From Pelomonas nitida (lineage in GTDB: Bacteria > Pseudomonadota > Gammaproteobacteria > Burkholderiales > Burkholderiaceae_C): a stretch of 64,000 nucleotides of DNA. Of this stretch, positions 43,401 to 51,691 are shown one piece after another. The notes under the pieces are model-generated. The model ran no database searches, had not been told where the DNA came from, and saw only the letters and a list, made by a program, of their open reading frames with translations. The stretch lies in the NCBI RefSeq assembly GCF_043555975.1, contig NZ_JBIGIA010000002.1:124001-188000 (forward strand), read 5' to 3'. The position numbers were made by a program, and so were the translations under genes. Position 1 is the stretch's first letter. Every line of letters starts with the position of its first letter.

Positions 43401-45278
43401 GCCGTGTCGCTGACCGTGACGGCGATGCGCGACGAAGTCCGCGGCCTGCTGGGCTACCTGGGCGTGGCGCGCGACATCAGCGCGCAGAAGCGCCACGAGG
43501 AGGCACTGGTCGATGCCAAGGCCGCCGCCGAGCAGGCCAACCTGGCCAAGAGCCAGTTCCTGGCCAACATGAGTCACGAGATCCGCACCCCGATGAACGC
43601 CGTCATCGGGCTGAGCTATCTGCTGGAGCAGACCCGGCTTGACGCCTACCAGAGCGAGCTGCTGACCAAGATCGCCCACGCCAGCAAAGGCCTGCTGGGC
43701 GTCATCAACGACGTGCTGGACCTCTCCAAGATCGAGGCCGGCGAGCTGGGCATCTCGCTGCAGCCCTTCTCGCCCGGTGACCTGCTCGTCTACTTGACCG
43801 ACGTGCTGCGTGTGCAGGCCAGCACCAAGGGCGTGTCGCTCGAGCTCGCGGTGGCCTGCGCGCTGCCGGAGATGGTCGTTGGCGACTCGCTGCGCGTGAA
43901 CCAGGTCCTCACCAACCTGCTGGGCAATGCCGTCAAGTTCACGAATGCTGGCAGCGTGCGGCTGGTGGTGGACCATGCCGCCGCGGCCACGGCAGACATC
44001 CGCCTGCGCTTCGAGGTCCACGACACGGGCATCGGCATCGCGCCCGAGGCCTTGCAGCACCTGTTCCAACCCTTCGCCCAGGCAGACGGCTCCATCACGC
44101 GCCGCTTCGGCGGCACGGGCCTCGGGCTGTCCATCGTCAAGCAGCTGACCGAGTTGATGGGCGGCACGCTGGGTGTGGAGAGCGTGCCTGGCATCGGCAG
44201 CACCTTCTGGGTGGAACTGCCCTTCACCTTGGCCGACGCGGCCACGCTGCAGAAGACGGCCGCCGCGGCGCCGCCCAGCGACCCGCAGGCCCTGGCGGGC
44301 ATGCGCATCCTCGTCGTGGACGACAGCGAGATCAATCTGGAAGTCGCCAAGCGCATCCTGGAGGGCGTGGGCGCCCGTGTGGCGCTGGCCGCCGACGGCA
44401 AGGAAGCCGTCGAGCGCCTGCGTCTGGACCCGGACGGCTGCGACCTCGTGCTGATGGACATCCACATGCCCGTCATGGACGGCATGACCGCCACGCGGCT
44501 GATCCGCCAGCAGCTTGGCCTGCGCCGCCTGCCCATCGTCGCGCTGACGGCCGGCGCCTTGGCCAGCCAGCGCACCGAGGCCCGCCACGCCGGCATGAAC
44601 GACTTCATCACCAAGCCCTTCGCGCCGGCCGATGTCATCGACTGCATCGCCCGGCTCGTGGGCCGGCCCGCCACCCTGCGAGGCGGCGGCACCGGCCGGC
44701 CGCCGCCGGCTGGCTGGCCCGACATCGACGGCATCGACGCCGCCGCAGTCGCCGAGCGCGTCGACGGCGACCTGGACCTGTTCCGAACGCTGTTGCGGCA
44801 CTTGCTGGCCGAGTTCGAGTCCCTGCCTGCGCCGCCAGCGGACGCCGCAGGCGAGCTCGGCGCACTGGCGCGCCGCCTGCACAAGCTGCGCGGCAGCGCC
44901 GGCAACACCGGCGCCACCCGCGTGCAGGCCAGCGCCACACGCGCCGAGCAAGCCTGTCTGCGCGGCGAGCTGACCATGGCGACGCAGGAAATTGCGGCCG
45001 TGAACCAGGACCTGCAGGCCTTGCGACAGGCCGCCTCGGCCTGGCTGCATGACGAACCACCGCCCGCGCCCGTGGCAGCACAGCCATGGGACGAGGCCCG
45101 ACTGGCCGAGTTGATGGCGCTGCTGGGCCAGCAGCACATCGGCGCCATCGACTGCTTCGAAGCCATCGCCCCAGCCCTGCACGAGCGGCTCGGTGGTGAT
45201 CGCTTCGACCGGCTGCGCGAACACATCGATCAACTGCAGTTCGCGCAGGCCGCCATGCTGCTGCAACACCTCACCTGA
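40476..45278 (+). CDS. Membrane hybrid histidine kinase: CHASE, multiple PAS, HisKA, receiver, Hpt
   Basis: 1600 residues from a GTG with GGAG upstream. Domain order: membrane helix (about 15-32), periplasmic CHASE domain (about 60-290), second helix (about 318-336), a chain of roughly five PAS domains (about 350-1000), HisKA with NMSHEIRTPMNAVIG (His1034), HATPase with NLLGNAVKF, DTGIGI and GGTGLGLSIVKQL, receiver with Asp1328 (LVLMDIHMPVMDG), and a C-terminal Hpt domain (RRLHKLRGSAGN, His1469). It is a complete phosphorelay cascade in one chain up to the Hpt step. The CHASE domain senses an unknown external ligand. A response regulator partner could be one of the receivers encoded immediately upstream. 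Confidence 0.9.
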   Translation: MPRRQRAWRVGGGTYAAAALLLGALLTWVAATLQTQANARERDRQLDALSHEAVAQVSARMRRYEYGLRGARGAIIAAGADRITREDFWHYSQTRQIESEFPGARGFGFIRRVTEAQEPAFVAAARRDGAPDFRIRQFSAHAGDRYVIQYIEPQALNEQAVGLDIASEAARREAADRAVRDGRAVLTRPITLAQVTGKVSQSFLLLLPIYRTVAMPSTAAAREAESLGWSYAPLTTSEVLADLDLQRQRYDLTLTDVTDGITDAAPFYTTAGPAGAKPAAEWARQAPVDVFGRTWLAQVQARPSFIQALQLRPPAELMLEGGAATALFTMLAWFYGQARAKRRAELFEHERRAAMVETAADAFIAVSLDGRITSWNAAAEQMFGYRRDEALGQTLQQLLMAPNDPDDTEQTLEQIRQGAPVLTYDTTRRTRDGHALDVAISVAPMRDENGSVVGMVKTMRDISAAKQAERGLQRLTAELEAKVIERTAGLEAARRDLRNILDALPSVVGYWDQNLHNRFANHAYETWFGQRARRLADKTLGDLLGPALYAQCRPHIDAALRGEPQSFELSLPRPDGLGPRQALAHYLPDIVDGRVHGFYELMHDVTELKESQQQAAAALRDNAFLLDTIRHHAIMSVTDRDGVITDANDAFCAMAGYAREELIGQTHRLVNSGTQGSEFWPDVWRTISAGVAWRGEVCNRARDGSLHWLDSVIAPFVGSDGQVDRYISIRFDITARKQAVAELQATHERLSLATDAAHMGVWELAPDSGALTWDAHMHQLYGQDPATAAPSLDDWLARVHPADVQQLRELLAHCAANGDSVEADFRIIRADGTTRHIRAAAKADRHASGAALRVIGVNWDVTERKRAEMVLAETTSLLRTVLASATDISIIATDPGFTIRVFNQGAENLLGYRSADVVGQASPALIHLPDEIRERARELSATLGRVVRGGDYFREPATHGQPHEWHYRRKDGSTVAVSLTVTAMRDEVRGLLGYLGVARDISAQKRHEEALVDAKAAAEQANLAKSQFLANMSHEIRTPMNAVIGLSYLLEQTRLDAYQSELLTKIAHASKGLLGVINDVLDLSKIEAGELGISLQPFSPGDLLVYLTDVLRVQASTKGVSLELAVACALPEMVVGDSLRVNQVLTNLLGNAVKFTNAGSVRLVVDHAAAATADIRLRFEVHDTGIGIAPEALQHLFQPFAQADGSITRRFGGTGLGLSIVKQLTELMGGTLGVESVPGIGSTFWVELPFTLADAATLQKTAAAAPPSDPQALAGMRILVVDDSEINLEVAKRILEGVGARVALAADGKEAVERLRLDPDGCDLVLMDIHMPVMDGMTATRLIRQQLGLRRLPIVALTAGALASQRTEARHAGMNDFITKPFAPADVIDCIARLVGRPATLRGGGTGRPPPAGWPDIDGIDAAAVAERVDGDLDLFRTLLRHLLAEFESLPAPPADAAGELGALARRLHKLRGSAGNTGATRVQASATRAEQACLRGELTMATQEIAAVNQDLQALRQAASAWLHDEPPPAPVAAQPWDEARLAELMALLGQQHIGAIDCFEAIAPALHERLGGDRFDRLREHIDQLQFAQAAMLLQHLT

Positions 45279-45288
45279 TGCGAGACGC

Positions 45289-45314
45289 CGCTGCCGTGCG
45301 GCAGCGCTTTAATT
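45289..45314 (+). terminator. Probable terminator after the large hybrid kinase
   Basis: Hairpin CGCTGCC-GTGC-GGCAGCG (45289-45306) followed by CTTTAATTT. It starts 11 bases after the kinase stop and ends before the GST gene. Confidence 0.65.
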
Positions 45315-45368
45315 TCCAGAGCTGGACATCTTTATAGACTTGGCCGGAACGGAACTGAAAGGCGCACC

Positions 45369-46043
45369 GTGTCGCTGACGCTGCATTACCACCCGCTGTC
45401 CTCCCATTGCTGGAAGCTGCTGATCGCGCTGGACGAGCTCGGCCTGCCCTTCGAGCCCCGGATCGTGAATCTGGGCCACCCGGCCGAACGAGCAGCCTAT
45501 GCCGCGCTATGGCCAACCGCCAAGATCCCGCTGCTGGTGGACGGCGACCGCGTCATCCCCGAGACGACCATCCAGCTCGAATACCTCGACCACCACCACG
45601 GCGGCGCCGCTCGCCTGCTGCCCGACGGGTTCGATGCACAGCAGCAGGTGCGGCTATGGGAGCGCTTGTTCGACGCCTACGTCATGCACCCCATGCAGCG
45701 CTACATCGCGCAGCAGCTGCGCCCCGAGGCCCAGCGCGACGCGATCGAGCAGGCGGAGGTCGGCCGCACGCTGGCCATGGCTTACGACATGATCGAGCAG
45801 CGCCGCGGCCCCCACACCTGGGCGGCGGCAGACAGCTTCAGCATGGCCGACTGCACGGCCGCCCCGGCGCTGTTCTACGCCACCACCATCCTGCCGCTGA
45901 CCGACCGCCACCGCGGGCTGCAGGCCTACGTCGACCGCCTGCTGGCGCGGCCGTCCGTGGCCCGAACGCTCGAACAGGCCCGTCCCTTCTTCCGCTACTA
46001 CCCGCTGCACCATGCCCTCCCCGCCCGCTTCCGCGACGGCTGA
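45369..46043 (+). CDS. Glutathione S-transferase family protein
   Basis: 224 residues. The N-terminal thioredoxin-like domain reads LTLHYHPLSSHCWKLLIALDELGLPFEP, with the SSHCWK segment at the catalytic position; the cis-Pro appears in AKIPLLVDGDRVIPETTIQLEYL. The C-terminal domain is all helical with FSMADCTAAPALFYA as the N-capping-box region. The GTG start at 45369 is preceded by GAAAGG, which is reasonable. The substrate is unknown. It is convergent with purL and probably monocistronic. Confidence 0.85.
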   Translation: MSLTLHYHPLSSHCWKLLIALDELGLPFEPRIVNLGHPAERAAYAALWPTAKIPLLVDGDRVIPETTIQLEYLDHHHGGAARLLPDGFDAQQQVRLWERLFDAYVMHPMQRYIAQQLRPEAQRDAIEQAEVGRTLAMAYDMIEQRRGPHTWAAADSFSMADCTAAPALFYATTILPLTDRHRGLQAYVDRLLARPSVARTLEQARPFFRYYPLHHALPARFRDG

Positions 46044-46168
46044 CGGCAAGGGACGCCAAGGCAGCATCCGCGTCGCGGATCACCGTGGCGTTCGCGGACG
46101 CGCCGCGTGGATCGGGACCCAAGAAGGCCCCGATCGGCGGCTGCTCGAAGTGAACGCCGCTTAACCGC

Positions 46169-49100
46169 TTAACCGAGCGCCTTGCGCGCGTTCTGGAACA
46201 TGCGCAGCCACGGGCTGTGCTCGCTCTTGTCGCCCGAGGTCCAGCTCATCAGCACGTTGCGGAACACGCGCTCCGGATGCGGCATCAGTGCGGTGAAGCG
46301 GCCATCGGCCGTCGTCACCGACGTCAGGCCGCCCGGGCTGCCGTTGGGGTTGAACGGGTAGGCCTCGGTGGCTGCACCGTGGTTGTCCACGAAGCGCATG
46401 GCGGCGATGGCCTTGGATGCATCCCCCTGGCGCGCGAAATTCGCGAAGCCCTCGCCGTGCGCGACGGCGATGGGCAGGCGGCTACCGGCCATGCCCTGGA
46501 AGAACACGCTGGGCGACGCCAGCACTTCCACCATCGACAGGCGGGCCTCGAACTGCTCGCTCTGGTTGCGCGTGAAGCGCGGCCAGGCGTCGGCACCCGG
46601 GATGATGGGCGCGAGCGCGGCCAGCATCTGGCAGCCGTTGCAAACGCCCAGCGCCAGCGTGTCCGGGCGCGCGAAGAAGGCGCGGAACTGCTCGGCCAGC
46701 ACCGGGTTGAACATGATGGAGCGCGCCCAGCCCTCGCCGGCACCCAGCGTATCGCCGTAGCTGAAGCCGCCGCAGGCGACGAAGGCCGCAAAGCCGTCCA
46801 GCTTGACCGCGCCGCTTTGCAGGTCGCTCATGTGCACGTCGAAGCTGTCGAAGCCGCCCAGCGACATCGCATAGGCCATCTCGACATGCGAGTTGACGCC
46901 CTGCTCGCGCAGGATGGCGACCTTGGGCCTGGCGCCCGTGCTGACGAACGGCGCTTGCGGCGTGAACGTCAGGTGCACGTGCATGCCGGGGTCGTCGGCC
47001 CGGCCGGCAGCGGCGTGTTCGGCGGCAGCGCAGGCCGGGTTGTCACGCAGCTGGGCGATGCGGGAGCTCACCTCGTCCCAGGTCTGCTGCAGCGTCGTGA
47101 GATCGGCGCCGAGGACCTTCTTCGCATCGCGCCAGACTTCCATCTGCCGCGTCGCGTTGGGCTTGGCGACGACATGCGAATGCTTGGACAGGCCGTGCGC
47201 GCGCAGCACCTGCATGACGGCGTCACGGTCGGCCGCGCGCACCTGGATCAGCGCGCCCAGCTCTTCGTTGAACAGCGCCCGCAGCGTCAGCTCGTCGCGG
47301 CGGCCGCTGACCTGGGCGGCCCAGTTCTTGGAGTCACCCATGTCGGCACGGCTGTCGCTGATGCCGTCGCCCTCGGTGACGAGCATGTCGATGTTCAGGC
47401 TCAGGCCGGTCTGGCCCGCAAACGCCATCTCGCAAGCCGCCGCCCACAGGCCGCCGTCGGAGCGGTCGTGGTAGGCCAGCAGCTTGCCCGCGGCGCGCAG
47501 CTCGTTGATGGCGTTGACCATGGCCACCAACTGCTGCGGGTCGTCCAGGTCCGGCACGTCGGCGCCGAACTGGTTCAGCGTCTGCGCGAGGATGGAGCCG
47601 GCCATGCGGTGCTTGCCCTGGCCCAGGTCGATCAGGATGGCGCAGGAGTCCTCGCCCTGCCCAAGCGTCTGCCATTGGGGCGTCAGCGTGCCGCGCACGT
47701 CGGCGATGCTGGCGAAGGCCGAGACGATCAGCGACACGGGGGCGGTGACCTGGTTGGCGTCCCACTTGGTGCGCATCGACAGCGAATCCTTGCCCACCGG
47801 GATGGAGATGCCCAGCGCCGGGCACAGCTCCATGCCAACCGCCTTCACGGTGTCGAACAGCGCGGCGTCCTCGCCGGGCTCGCCGCAGGCGGCCATCCAG
47901 TTGGCGCTGAGCTTCACGCGGGCGAGCTCGATGGGCGCGGCCAGCAGGTTGGTGATGGCCTCGGCCACCGCCATGCGGCCCGAGGCCGGCGCGTCGACGG
48001 CCGCCAGCGGCGTGCGCTCGCCCATGCTCATGGCCTCGCCGGCAAAGCCCTTGAAGTCGGCCAGCGTGACGGCGCAGTCCGCCACCGGCACCTGCCACGG
48101 GCCCACCATCTGGTCACGGTGATTCAGGCCGCCCACGGTGCGGTCGCCGATGGTGACGAGAAAGCGCTTGCTGGCCACGGTCGGGTGGCGAAGCACGTCG
48201 AAGGCGGCCTTGTCCAGCGCCACCCCGTTCAGGTCCAGCGTGCCGCCGCTGCGCGCCACGCGCCTGACGTCGCGGGTCATCTTGGGCGGCTTGCCGAGCA
48301 GCACGTCCATCGGCATGTCGATGGGATGGTCGTCGCCGGACTGTTCGTCGACCAGCTTCAGGTCGCGCTCTTCGGTCACGACGCCCACGACCGCGAATGG
48401 GCAGCGCTCGCGCTCGCACATCGCGGCAAAGCGATCCAGGCTGTCCGGCGCGATGGCCAGCACATAGCGCTCCTGGCTCTCGTTGCACCAGATTTCCTTC
48501 GGCGCCAGGCCCGACTCTTCCAGCGGCACCTTGCGCAGATCAAAACGCGCGCCACGGCCGGCGTCGTTCACCAGCTCGGGGAAGGCGTTGGAGATGCCGC
48601 CCGCGCCCACGTCGTGGATGGCCAGCACCGGGTTCTCGGCGCCGAGGCCCCAGCAGTGGTTGATGACCTCCTGCGCCCGGCGTTCGATCTCCGGGTTGCC
48701 GCGCTGCACGGAGTCAAAGTCCAGGTCGGCCGTGTTCGTGCCGGCCGCCATCGACGACGCGGCGCTGCCGCCCATGCCGATGCGCATGCCCGGGCCACCG
48801 AGCTGGATCAACAGCGAGCCGGCGGGGAATTCGATCTTCTTCGTCAGGTCCGCGCGGATGGCTCCCAGGCCACCGGCGATCATGATGGGCTTGTGATAGC
48901 CACGGCGCACGCCGTCCACGGTCTGCTCGTAGACGCGGAAGTAGCCGCCGAGGTTGGGCCGGCCGAACTCGTTGTTGAACGCAGCGCCACCCAGCGGCCC
49001 GTCCACCATGATCTGCAGCGCCGACGCGATGTGCGCGGGCTTGCCGACGGGGTTCTGCTCCCAGGGCTCGGCCAGGCCGGGCAGGTGCAGGTTGGACACC

Positions 49101-50152
49101 GAGAAGCCCGTCAGGCCCGCCTTGGGCTTGGCGCCGCGGCCGGTGGCGCCTTCGTCGCGGATCTCGCCGCCCGCACCGGTGGACGCGCCCGGATGAGGCG
49201 AGATGGCCGTCGGGTGGTTGTGCGTCTCCACCTTCATCAGCACCTGGGCCTGCTCGGCCCGCGCGACATAGGGCGCGCCCGCCTGCGGCGCCGGCATCCA
49301 GCGCTCGATGGCATGGCCTTCCATGACGGCCGCGTTGTCCGAGTAGGCAATGACCGTGTGCTGGGGGCTCAGCTTCTCGGTGTTGCGGATCATGCCGAAC
49401 AGCGACAGCGGCTGCGCTTCGCCATCGACGACGAAGCTCGCGTTGAAGATCTTGTGGCGGCAGTGCTCGCTGTTGGCCTGCGCGAACATCATCAGCTCCA
49501 CGTCGCTGGGGTTGCGGCCCAGCTTCTTGAAGTTGGTCTCCAGGTAGTCGATCTCGTCGGCCGACAGCGCCAGGCCGAACTCGACGTTGGCCTTCTCCAG
49601 CGCGGCGCGGCCGGCGCCCAACACGTCCACATGGGCCAGCGGTTCGGCCGTGCGTTCGTCGAACAGGTGAGCGGTGTCCTCGCGCTTGAAGCACGCCGAC
49701 TCGGTCATGCGGTCGTGCAGCAGCGCAGCGCAGGCGGCCAGCTCGTCCTGGTGCAGCGGCTTGGCACCGCCCAAAGCGCCCAGCAGGCCCGACTTGGTGG
49801 CGATGCGGTATTCAACGACACGCTCCACCCGCTTGAGCGTGAAACCGCAGTTGCGGGCGATGTCAGTGGCCTTGGACGCCCAGGGGCTGACCGTGCCAAA
49901 GCGCGGCGTGACGACGATGAGCTCACCTTCTGCGCCGGCCACCGCGGGCTCGCCGTAGGTCAGCAGCGCGGCGAAGCGCTCACGCGTGCCGGCGTCCAGC
50001 GCGGCGTCGGTCCAGACCCAGTGCACGGCACGGGCGCTGATGCCGGTGATACGGGCACTGACCTCTTTCAGCCGGGCAAGCAAGGCCTGGGCACGGAAGT
50101 CGGAAAGGGCGTTGCCGCCCTCGAAATGGGTCAGATGCGGAGTCAGGGCCAT
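46169..50152 (-). CDS. purL: Phosphoribosylformylglycinamidine synthase (large single-chain form)
   Basis: 1327 residues, the size of proteobacterial single-chain PurL. It makes FGAM from FGAR, glutamine and ATP in purine synthesis. Seen in order: the N-terminal PurS-like region, the ATP-binding core with FAQANSEHCRHKIFNA, VKVETHNHPTAISP-like segment, GAGGEIRDEGATGRG, AVHDVGAGG-type motif IHDVGAGGISNAFPE, and a C-terminal class I glutaminase with the nucleophile Cys in LGVCNGCQM and His/Glu in VAHGEGF. The ATG at 50152 gives the family N-terminus; a longer frame to 50320 is not supported. No ribosome binding site stands out. Confidence 0.96.
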   Translation of the reverse strand: MALTPHLTHFEGGNALSDFRAQALLARLKEVSARITGISARAVHWVWTDAALDAGTRERFAALLTYGEPAVAGAEGELIVVTPRFGTVSPWASKATDIARNCGFTLKRVERVVEYRIATKSGLLGALGGAKPLHQDELAACAALLHDRMTESACFKREDTAHLFDERTAEPLAHVDVLGAGRAALEKANVEFGLALSADEIDYLETNFKKLGRNPSDVELMMFAQANSEHCRHKIFNASFVVDGEAQPLSLFGMIRNTEKLSPQHTVIAYSDNAAVMEGHAIERWMPAPQAGAPYVARAEQAQVLMKVETHNHPTAISPHPGASTGAGGEIRDEGATGRGAKPKAGLTGFSVSNLHLPGLAEPWEQNPVGKPAHIASALQIMVDGPLGGAAFNNEFGRPNLGGYFRVYEQTVDGVRRGYHKPIMIAGGLGAIRADLTKKIEFPAGSLLIQLGGPGMRIGMGGSAASSMAAGTNTADLDFDSVQRGNPEIERRAQEVINHCWGLGAENPVLAIHDVGAGGISNAFPELVNDAGRGARFDLRKVPLEESGLAPKEIWCNESQERYVLAIAPDSLDRFAAMCERERCPFAVVGVVTEERDLKLVDEQSGDDHPIDMPMDVLLGKPPKMTRDVRRVARSGGTLDLNGVALDKAAFDVLRHPTVASKRFLVTIGDRTVGGLNHRDQMVGPWQVPVADCAVTLADFKGFAGEAMSMGERTPLAAVDAPASGRMAVAEAITNLLAAPIELARVKLSANWMAACGEPGEDAALFDTVKAVGMELCPALGISIPVGKDSLSMRTKWDANQVTAPVSLIVSAFASIADVRGTLTPQWQTLGQGEDSCAILIDLGQGKHRMAGSILAQTLNQFGADVPDLDDPQQLVAMVNAINELRAAGKLLAYHDRSDGGLWAAACEMAFAGQTGLSLNIDMLVTEGDGISDSRADMGDSKNWAAQVSGRRDELTLRALFNEELGALIQVRAADRDAVMQVLRAHGLSKHSHVVAKPNATRQMEVWRDAKKVLGADLTTLQQTWDEVSSRIAQLRDNPACAAAEHAAAGRADDPGMHVHLTFTPQAPFVSTGARPKVAILREQGVNSHVEMAYAMSLGGFDSFDVHMSDLQSGAVKLDGFAAFVACGGFSYGDTLGAGEGWARSIMFNPVLAEQFRAFFARPDTLALGVCNGCQMLAALAPIIPGADAWPRFTRNQSEQFEARLSMVEVLASPSVFFQGMAGSRLPIAVAHGEGFANFARQGDASKAIAAMRFVDNHGAATEAYPFNPNGSPGGLTSVTTADGRFTALMPHPERVFRNVLMSWTSGDKSEHSPWLRMFQNARKALG

Positions 50153-50369
50153 GGAATCCGGGGAGGCTGGGCGCGGCGCGGGGCCGCGGTTCTCTGGAGG
50201 CACCACCCCGGGGCGAAGGGGCGGCGTGCGGGCGCCCGGGATTCTACTGAGGCCCTGCGCGTGGGGCACCGACCGAGATGCGACCGATCGAGGCGCGGGC
50301 CGTTCGCCCCGGACACCCAAGCGCCGATCGGCGCAACGCCTCGGACGCCCGATCCGCGCTCCGGCGACA

Positions 50370-51362
50370 TCAGGCGTCCGACTGCTCCAGCGCGAGCGAC
50401 GCGCCGGAGAGCGCCGCCAAGGTGTCGGTGATCAAGGCCGTCCGAATGCCGGCGAGGAAAGGCTGGAAGCGCCCCTTGGCCTCGAAGCGCTCCCGGAACG
50501 CGGACTGGAAGAAGCGCTCCCCCAGCCGCGGCACGATGCCGCCGCCGATGAACACGCCGCCGCGCGATCCCAGCGTGAGCGCCACATTGCCGGCAAAACC
50601 GCCGAGCATGGCGCAGAAGACGTCCAGCGTGCGCGAGCACACCGCCGACTCGCCCGACAGCCCCCGCGCCACGATCTGCTCCGTCGTCAGCGCTGCGGCG
50701 TCGGCGCCCTGCCCCAGCACGCCGGCCACCGCACGGCACAACACCGGCAGGCCGATGCCCGACAGGAAGCGCTCGGCCGACACGTGAGGGAACTCGCGGC
50801 GCGCCTGGCTCAGCACATCGCTCTCGAAGTCATCCGCCGGGGCCAGCGTCATGTGGCCGCCCTCACCCGGCAGCGCCAGCCAGCGCCCGGGCGCACGCGC
50901 CACACCGCCGACGCCAAGCCCGGTGCCGGGGCCGATGACCGCCAACACCGTGCCGGTCGGCGCGTCCGCGGCTGGCTCCGGCGCCTCACCCCAGGGCCGC
51001 AGCTGCTGCGCGGTCAGGCGCGGCAGTGACAAGGCCTGGGCCTCGAAGTCATTCAGGCAAAGCAAGGTCTTCAAGCCCAGGTCGGCCTGTGTGGCCGCGC
51101 GCGAGAAGCCCCAGGCACCGTTGGTGAGCTCGATGTGGTCGCCGTCCAGCGCGGTCGCCAGCGCGAAGGCCGCACTCTGGGGCTGGGCCTGGCCCGGCGG
51201 CTGGCCGGCCAGGTAGGCGCGGACGGCCGCCGCAGGCCCGGCATGCGCCGCGACAGACAGCACGCGCACGTCTTCCACGGCCGCGCCGGGGCCCGGCACC
51301 GTGCCGAAGCGCGCGTTGGTGCCGCCAACGTCGGCCACGAGCCAGGGGTAAGGCGCGCTCAT
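50370..51362 (-). CDS. glk: Glucokinase (stand-alone copy)
   Basis: 330 residues of the bacterial Glk family. LVADVGGTNARFG is the phosphate-1 loop, LNDFEAQALSLP holds the catalytic Asp, VIGPGTGLGVGG the adenosine/phosphate-2 region, and LPGEGGHMTLAP the glucose-binding Glu-Gly-Gly-His. It phosphorylates glucose with ATP to glucose 6-phosphate. A second glucokinase, fused to a regulator, is divergent 330 bases away. The GTAG-N5-CTAC palindrome at 51463-51475 lies 101 bases upstream of its start and probably controls it. GATD-type differences between the two copies suggest they are old duplicates. Confidence 0.93.
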   Translation of the reverse strand: MSAPYPWLVADVGGTNARFGTVPGPGAAVEDVRVLSVAAHAGPAAAVRAYLAGQPPGQAQPQSAAFALATALDGDHIELTNGAWGFSRAATQADLGLKTLLCLNDFEAQALSLPRLTAQQLRPWGEAPEPAADAPTGTVLAVIGPGTGLGVGGVARAPGRWLALPGEGGHMTLAPADDFESDVLSQARREFPHVSAERFLSGIGLPVLCRAVAGVLGQGADAAALTTEQIVARGLSGESAVCSRTLDVFCAMLGGFAGNVALTLGSRGGVFIGGGIVPRLGERFFQSAFRERFEAKGRFQPFLAGIRTALITDTLAALSGASLALEQSDA

Positions 51363-51462
51363 GGCCGGCCTCCGACAGGATGCAGGCGACACGGGACGGC
51401 GAGGCTCAGGACGGGTGGGATCACAGCGGGCTTTGGGGGGTGGAATTCTGGCGGGCCGAACG

Positions 51463-51475
51463 GTAGCAAAACTAC
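51463..51475. promoter_or_regulatory. HexR-type operator near glk
   Basis: GTAG-CAAAA-CTAC is a GTAG-N5-CTAC palindrome followed by A, matching the TGTAG-type HexR half-site on the right side. It lies 101 bases upstream of the glk start codon. Confidence 0.7.
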
Positions 51476-51578
51476 ATGATTCCGACAATATGGCGCCTCC
51501 CAGCCCCGCCAGGCCGACGTTAATTTCAACACCGGCGGGCGGCGCTGCCCATGACAATGCGGGACAAGCGTCGCCGGC

Positions 51579-51599
51579 GGCTGTAGTGAAGCTACAGCC
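51579..51599. promoter_or_regulatory. HexR-type operator near glk-hexR
   Basis: GGCTGTAG-TGAAG-CTACAGCC has perfect 8-base arms containing the full TGTAG-N5-CTACA pattern. It lies 93 bases upstream of the glk-hexR start, so autoregulation is likely. Confidence 0.75.
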
Positions 51600-51691
51600 G
51601 CATACCCCCCCCAACCCTCTGCGCCAACCCACTGCATCAACCGGCGGCCCCGACCGCTGCCCACCAGCCCGGGCACCGCGCCCCAACGCCC

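Larger units (their letters stand above)
51363..51691. other. Shared promoter region of the divergent glucokinase genes
   Basis: The 329 bases hold two HexR-type palindromes placed almost symmetrically, each about 95-100 bases from the nearer start codon. No ORF here has support. AT-rich stretches are few; CTACATGATTCCGACAATATGG near the first palindrome is the most promoter-like patch. Confidence 0.6.

Noticed and set aside
39384..45269. Open frame of 1961 codons on the minus strand
   Set aside because: It lies antisense to two clear hybrid kinases, is rich in Gln, His, Arg and Gly as expected for the complement of GC-rich coding DNA, and has no domain. Such frames also oppose purL, edd, DUF748 and the type I exporter.
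46217..50431. Open frame of 1404 codons on the plus strand
   Set aside because: It is the antisense of purL, with a low-complexity Arg/Gly/His composition and no recognisable motif.
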